64,000 nt of DNA from Neckera pumila. Taxonomy: Eukaryota > Streptophyta > Bryopsida > Hypnales > Neckeraceae. The stretch covers positions 10,802,520-10,866,519 of the forward strand of contig OZ018409.1 in NCBI GenBank assembly GCA_963969595.1, in the 5' to 3' direction. Every line of letters begins with the position of its first letter. Position 1 is the stretch's first letter. The notes under the pieces were generated by a model, which worked only from the letters and a program-made list of their open reading frames with translations, ran no database searches and had not been told where the DNA came from. Shown here in pieces: positions 59,969 to 64,000 of this stretch. The position numbers were made by a program, and so were the translations under genes.

Positions 59969-60694
59969 GGGTCATTGCAAGAAACACTTGTCCTTTTTGG
60001 TGTCCCCTTGGCCTTGGACACATAATTTTTTGCTCATAACTTTTGCGTCGTATGTTTTTTTCTCATAAATTTTGAAATGAAAGTACATGTGATAGTTTCA
60101 GACATTGCCTAATTTTTTCCAATTTTTTTAAATTAGTTTATTATTTTTAAATTGCCCCCGATTGGATGTCTACTTTAGCCATTTTGGAGGGTTTTAGTAC
60201 TATTTCCAATTCAAAAATGCAAATTTGAAGATGAAAATTGGTAACTAAGAGATTCTACTAAAGTTACACAAGATTACGAAAAAATTTCAAAAATAATAAA
60301 GTTTCCACCTTCTATATATGCTCAAAGTGTACTACTTTTGCGCATGTGCAGAGAATACAATTTTTTTTTCCAAAAGTGAAAAATGGTTGAAAAGAAGCAA
60401 CTTCAATTTAGGAAAAAGAGTTTTTTATTTATTTTTTATTTTTTATTTTTTACTATTTTCTAAAAATAAAATTTCAGACTATATATTTTCTTGCAATTTC
60501 CATCACTCTTAGAATGTGTTTAACTTTTAGAGATAAATTTTTTTAGGTCTAAATTTCACATACATATTATTTTGAGTGCTTTAAAAATTATCCATATTTA
60601 ATTTTATTTCTAAAATTTGTATTTCAAAAGTCACAATACTCTAGTACTGAGGCCGTTTTGAGCCAAAAGCGGCAGGTGTTTCTTGCAACTACCC
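59969..60694. mobile_element. MITE with GGGTAGTTGCAAGAAACAC ends, copy 2
   Basis: The left end is GGGTCATTGCAAGAAACACT; the right end, inverted, is GGGTAGTTGCAAGAAACACC. It is 726 bp and collinear with 8506-9232, with 75-85% apparent identity. No open frame of note. Confidence 0.78.
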
Positions 60695-60807
60695 TGCAAT
60701 AAGAACCATTGTTACATCTCAATGTTCTTGCATTTGAAATATTTGTTTAATAAGACATTATTTTCAACTTATATATTAGAGTTGTATGGTAGGGTCTCAG
60801 AATCAAA

Positions 60808-61045
60808 TTTTTTGTACAAAGACTAGAGTTCATAACGCACATAACTGATTCAACCAACTGAACACCTTGTATTTGTTGAATTCTGTAGCATCAAATAATT
60901 TCAATTTTTGTAAGAACTAGTATAAACTTTTTGTACAAAGATTAGAGTTCATAACGCATATAATTGATTCAACCAATTGAAGACCTTGTTTTTGTTGATT
61001 TCAGTAACATCAAAAAAATTCAATTTTAGAAAAATTAGTGTAATT
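60808..61045. repeat. Two tandem copies of a 119 bp unit
   Basis: 'ttttttgtacaaagactaga' and 'gttcataacgca' recur with a 119 bp period (first GTACAAAG at 60814, second at 60933). The remainder of 60695-61300 is AT-rich without genes. Confidence 0.75.
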
Positions 61046-61300
61046 TCTGGTGATTCTAAACAACTAATGTTTTCTTCAAACTCCATAGTAGTGTGTTATT
61101 TGTCACATACTACAACTTTTGGGGGAGGGTATAAATAGATTGATACCTATATTGCAACATTGAAACCATTCTACTACACGTGAAGGTTTGATTTGGCAAT
61201 TAGGTGCCAAAACTGAATTTCCTTGTCAGTTACTCAGGGGACCACGTCACCTCACACCATTCATAAGATGACATGTGACATTTTTTTAAAACAAATTGAC

Positions 61301-62109
61301 TTAACCCCTAAAGTCCCATTGTCCTCTTGGGGGACAAAATGGATTTTGGACAGGCTACTACGGCCTCAATATGATCATTTTCTTAAAAACTTTTTGTGAA
61401 GATAAAACACGTTATCTTTATAGGAATATCATTTTTACTTTAATCGGTGCCCGGGAGCAAAAGTTAAGGCAGAAAAGGTCTTTTCTTTTTATGCGGCGGG
61501 CAGGAATCTTCTCACACAAAAAACTTAACAAAAAAAACTATTTTTTTTCTGCATACACTGTAATTTTATCTGTATGGAAAGCTTTGATTCATTCCATTTG
61601 GATTTGTTATGTAAAAGTTATGGACAATCTTATTTTTGGGGCAATTAGAGCATCTTTTTGAAAAAATAACTTATAGGAATCAGTTCTAAATGTAATTTTC
61701 ACAATTTTTCAAAAAAAATTGTTTGACAAGGCTAAGTTTACTTGCTAAAACAATCTCATCATTGGAATTGTAGTGTTTTAATCCCATCTTAGAGCTATTG
61801 ACGATTTAGTTTTTCTTTCAATCTTGGACCTACTTCTACTTAACAATTTTTTAAAGAATGAAAATCAAGTGTGTATTTTTTGAATTTTCTTTTTAATATT
61901 CTCAACTCAATTATTCAACATAGAAAAAGTTTGTAGTGCAATTTTTTTTACAAATGGAGGTCAAAGTCATCTGAAATTGCAAACCAATGTTCAAAAAAAC
62001 AGTTTTTTCCAACTTTGAATGCTAATATCTTCTAATCTGTACGGTCAAACTTGATGGAATTTGTACCACATGATGTGAGATAAGTTAAAAACTGATAACC
62101 ATAGATAAG
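61301..62109. mobile_element. piggyBac-type MITE interrupted at its right side
   Basis: TTAA (61301-61304) then CCCCTAAAGTCCCATTGTCC. The interior is collinear with the complete element at 38100-38757, including 'cttgggggaca', 'tttggacaggct', 'gagcaaaagtta' and 'accacatgatgtgagataag'. Alignment stops at 62110, where another piggyBac element begins. The missing right end of about 70-100 bp would lie beyond the window, on the far side of that element. Confidence 0.62.
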
Positions 62110-64000
62110 TTAACCCCTAAATGCCCAAGGCTAGTTTTGGGCTTCCTGGAATTTGCTCTAAATTGAACAAAATGCCAACATTTTGATAAGTTGTATCAAT
62201 TTTATTTTAATTGTAACCATACAAATTCAAACTAGAACAATGGCAGGCAGTCCTCCTTTGGCAGCTTATACTCAATGGTGCTCCGTTCCTCGTTGGGTGT
62301 GGACTACAATCTTGACGAAGATTTTGAAGGTACCAGTGCAGGTGTCTGGACTTCCCCCGTCTTGGAGGGCAGTAGCGAAACAACAACTGCTGCAACGTTG
62401 TTTCGTCTATTGTCGATTCGTTGCAAATAGCGCACACCCAAAGTTACACACAATTGCTTCAGGAGACGGTACGTGTTTTTCTGCCGCCAGATCTATCCGG
62501 ACCTCTGCCACAGTGCATACTGAAACCGGTGTTATCAAATCGACCACCTACTGAACAGCTGCACAGCAACACCTTCAAGGTGCCTGCTAGCAGAAGTCCG
62601 AGACCACAATCTGCTGTACCTGAACCGTGGCATCCTGCCGCCGGAAGAAAGAACGTGGGCTTTATGACTTCGTGTGCAATGACACTTCGTGGAAGGACTG
62701 CACAATCTGCAGCACCGCAAAGTGGAGACCAACCGCCATTGACAAAGAAATTCAAGGCTGCGGGCGCAGCTGGTGAAGCCAGTTCTTCCCAAGGTTGACG
62801 TTGTCGATTGTTTGCAGAACTTCCCCGACATGAGAGCGCCAATTCTAGCCACACTCAGGAGCGCAACTAGCCCACTATGCCGAATGTGCCTCCAATGCAC
62901 GTTGGGGCTGGAACAGCAGGAGCAGGTCGACGTGAAGGCAAAATATCAGCGGCCGCAGCCCGTCTGGCCTTCCTACAGACATATGCTGAAGAGACGTGGT
63001 CCACGAACCAGTCGGCTTTCACAAGACCACCTACGTCATTTACAGGACCCGTAGGAGGCCCAAGCTTTCCATTCCATCGAATGCCCACAAAGGCTGCTCT
63101 ATTCAACAGATTCTGGAGTGACAGGACTCTACATTGCATCTGCATGGACACCAACCGCTACGCTAGCAAGTTGCATGCAGAAACCCACTTGCCGCTTGGA
63201 GGATTGAACTGGTGGCACCTAGACAAAGTGGAACTAAAAGCTTTCATTGCAGTGAACTTGCTTATGGACATAAAGCAGTTGCCAAACCACCGCAGTTATT
63301 GGAACCGTCGAAATGAATTTCTCTATTGCCCCAGCATATCCTCTGTTATGACTAGTAGGAGATACGAAGACATAACTTGATGCCTCCATGTGGCAAATGA
63401 TACAGTACTAGCTGTAGGCGGCAATGATGCAGAGTTTGACAAACTGCGGAAGATGCGGTGGTTGGTGAGTGCAACAGAGATTCAAAGCAAATTGGCATTT
63501 GAACCAGGAAGTCACAGTAGACGAAACTATGATACCTTATAAAGGCAAATATTGTCCTGTCAGACAGTATCTCCGAAGAAAACCAACAAGATGGGGTGTT
63601 AAAGTGTGGTGTTTGGCAGATGCTCGCCAGAAGTATCTCTATGACTTCCAAATCTACACCGGATCACTATACATGGAGTCGTTGGTTGGAGGTGGTAGAG
63701 GTGAAGCCAAGACAGGACACGAAGTAGTGATGCAGTTAATGGAGGGACTGCATGGAAGGGCGCACATGGTATGCACTGATAATTACTTCACCTCCATCAA
63801 ACTGCTCATGGAACTTCACTCACTTGGCACTTATGGCGTTGGCACTGTTAGGTGCGGGCGACTGGGTTTACCAAAGTGTTTGCAGGATCTGAAGAATTTA
63901 TCGAAGCAACCCCAGGGGTCACTACTATGGCGCATGCACAGTAGTGTGACATTGCTTCAGTCGTGTTCGTTGATAGGAAAGCGGTCCTTTTCCTATCAAC
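62110..64000 (+). mobile_element. Large piggyBac-type transposon, left part (continues past window)
   Basis: TTAA (62110-62113) followed by CCCCTAAATGCCCAAGG, then GCTAGTTTTGGGC. Transposase coding sequence runs rightward to the window edge. It is inserted into a TTAA inside the MITE that starts at 61301. Confidence 0.7.
62240..64000 (+). pseudogene. piggyBac transposase, broken and truncated by the window
   Basis: The N-terminal part (62.24-62.8 kb) is of uncertain frame: Ser/Pro-rich, with KKFKAAGAAGEASSSQ. From 62.95 kb the piggyBac core is clear: FNRFWSDRTLHCICMDTNRY, KVELKAFIAVNLLMDIKQLP with NHRSYWNRR, VTVDETMIPYKGKYCPVRQ (first catalytic Asp), WGVKVWCLADARQKYLYDF, GRAHMVCTDNYFTSIKLL (second Asp) and VFVDRKAVLFLST at the edge. 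Reading needs a frame change near 63440-63470 and another near 63920, and crosses TGA at 63378-63380 (DIT*CLH) and a TAG near 63914. It is therefore non-functional. It differs considerably from the copy at 46-47 kb, so the two represent separate lineages. Confidence 0.85.

Overview
This is nuclear DNA from a multicellular eukaryote of the green lineage, most likely a streptophyte (bryophyte, lycophyte, fern or charophyte alga). The gene products are plant-like (eIF3k, La, ORC2, a NEDD8 protease). All genes are split by GT-AG introns. Telo-box words (AAACCCTAA type) occur at the La/eIF3k locus, and Stowaway- and PIF/Harbinger-type MITEs are present. One gene carries a DPY30 dimerisation motif followed by an alanine-rich helix, as in axonemal proteins, which hints at a lineage with flagellate sperm. 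The species cannot be named from the sequence.

Layout. 1-16.4 kb is gene-free and repeat-rich: a degraded non-LTR retrotransposon tail (1.9-4.5 kb), several MITEs, tandem repeats and a striking foldback at 12.74-12.95 kb. 16.4-36.4 kb is a compact gene island: ORC2 (+), La protein (-), eIF3k (+), NEDD8-specific protease (-), DPY30-motif protein (+) and a medium-chain reductase (-). These alternate so that La/eIF3k and protease/DPY30 are head-to-head pairs sharing short promoters of about 0.45 kb, while the other neighbours converge. All six reading frames close cleanly across the exon junctions I propose. 36.4-40 kb is repeats. 40.0-42.1 kb holds an unrecognised multi-exon gene on the minus strand. 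42-64 kb is dominated by piggyBac-type DNA transposons and MITEs, nested in places.

The clearest theme outside the genes is a piggyBac superfamily radiation. Many elements are bounded by TTAA and begin with a terminal repeat close to CCCCTAAATGCCCAAGG. They range from 0.55-0.7 kb MITEs (4.9, 11.7, 21.9, 38.1, 61.3 kb) to a 3.06 kb internally deleted copy (55.7-58.7 kb), a 7.3 kb full-size copy (43.9-51.2 kb) and another large copy entering at 62.1 kb. Both visible transposases contain DDE-region motifs but are broken by stops and frameshifts. A second MITE family, with CATTAG...CTAATG ends, is present in at least six copies and is self-nested at 51.7-53.0 kb.

The genes have unrelated housekeeping roles (replication licensing, RNA chaperoning, translation initiation, NEDD8 processing, cilium, redox), so they do not form a pathway. 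I found no rRNA, convincing tRNA, CRISPR array or organellar insertion. Exon boundaries are my own readings from splice consensus and family similarity. No database search was run.
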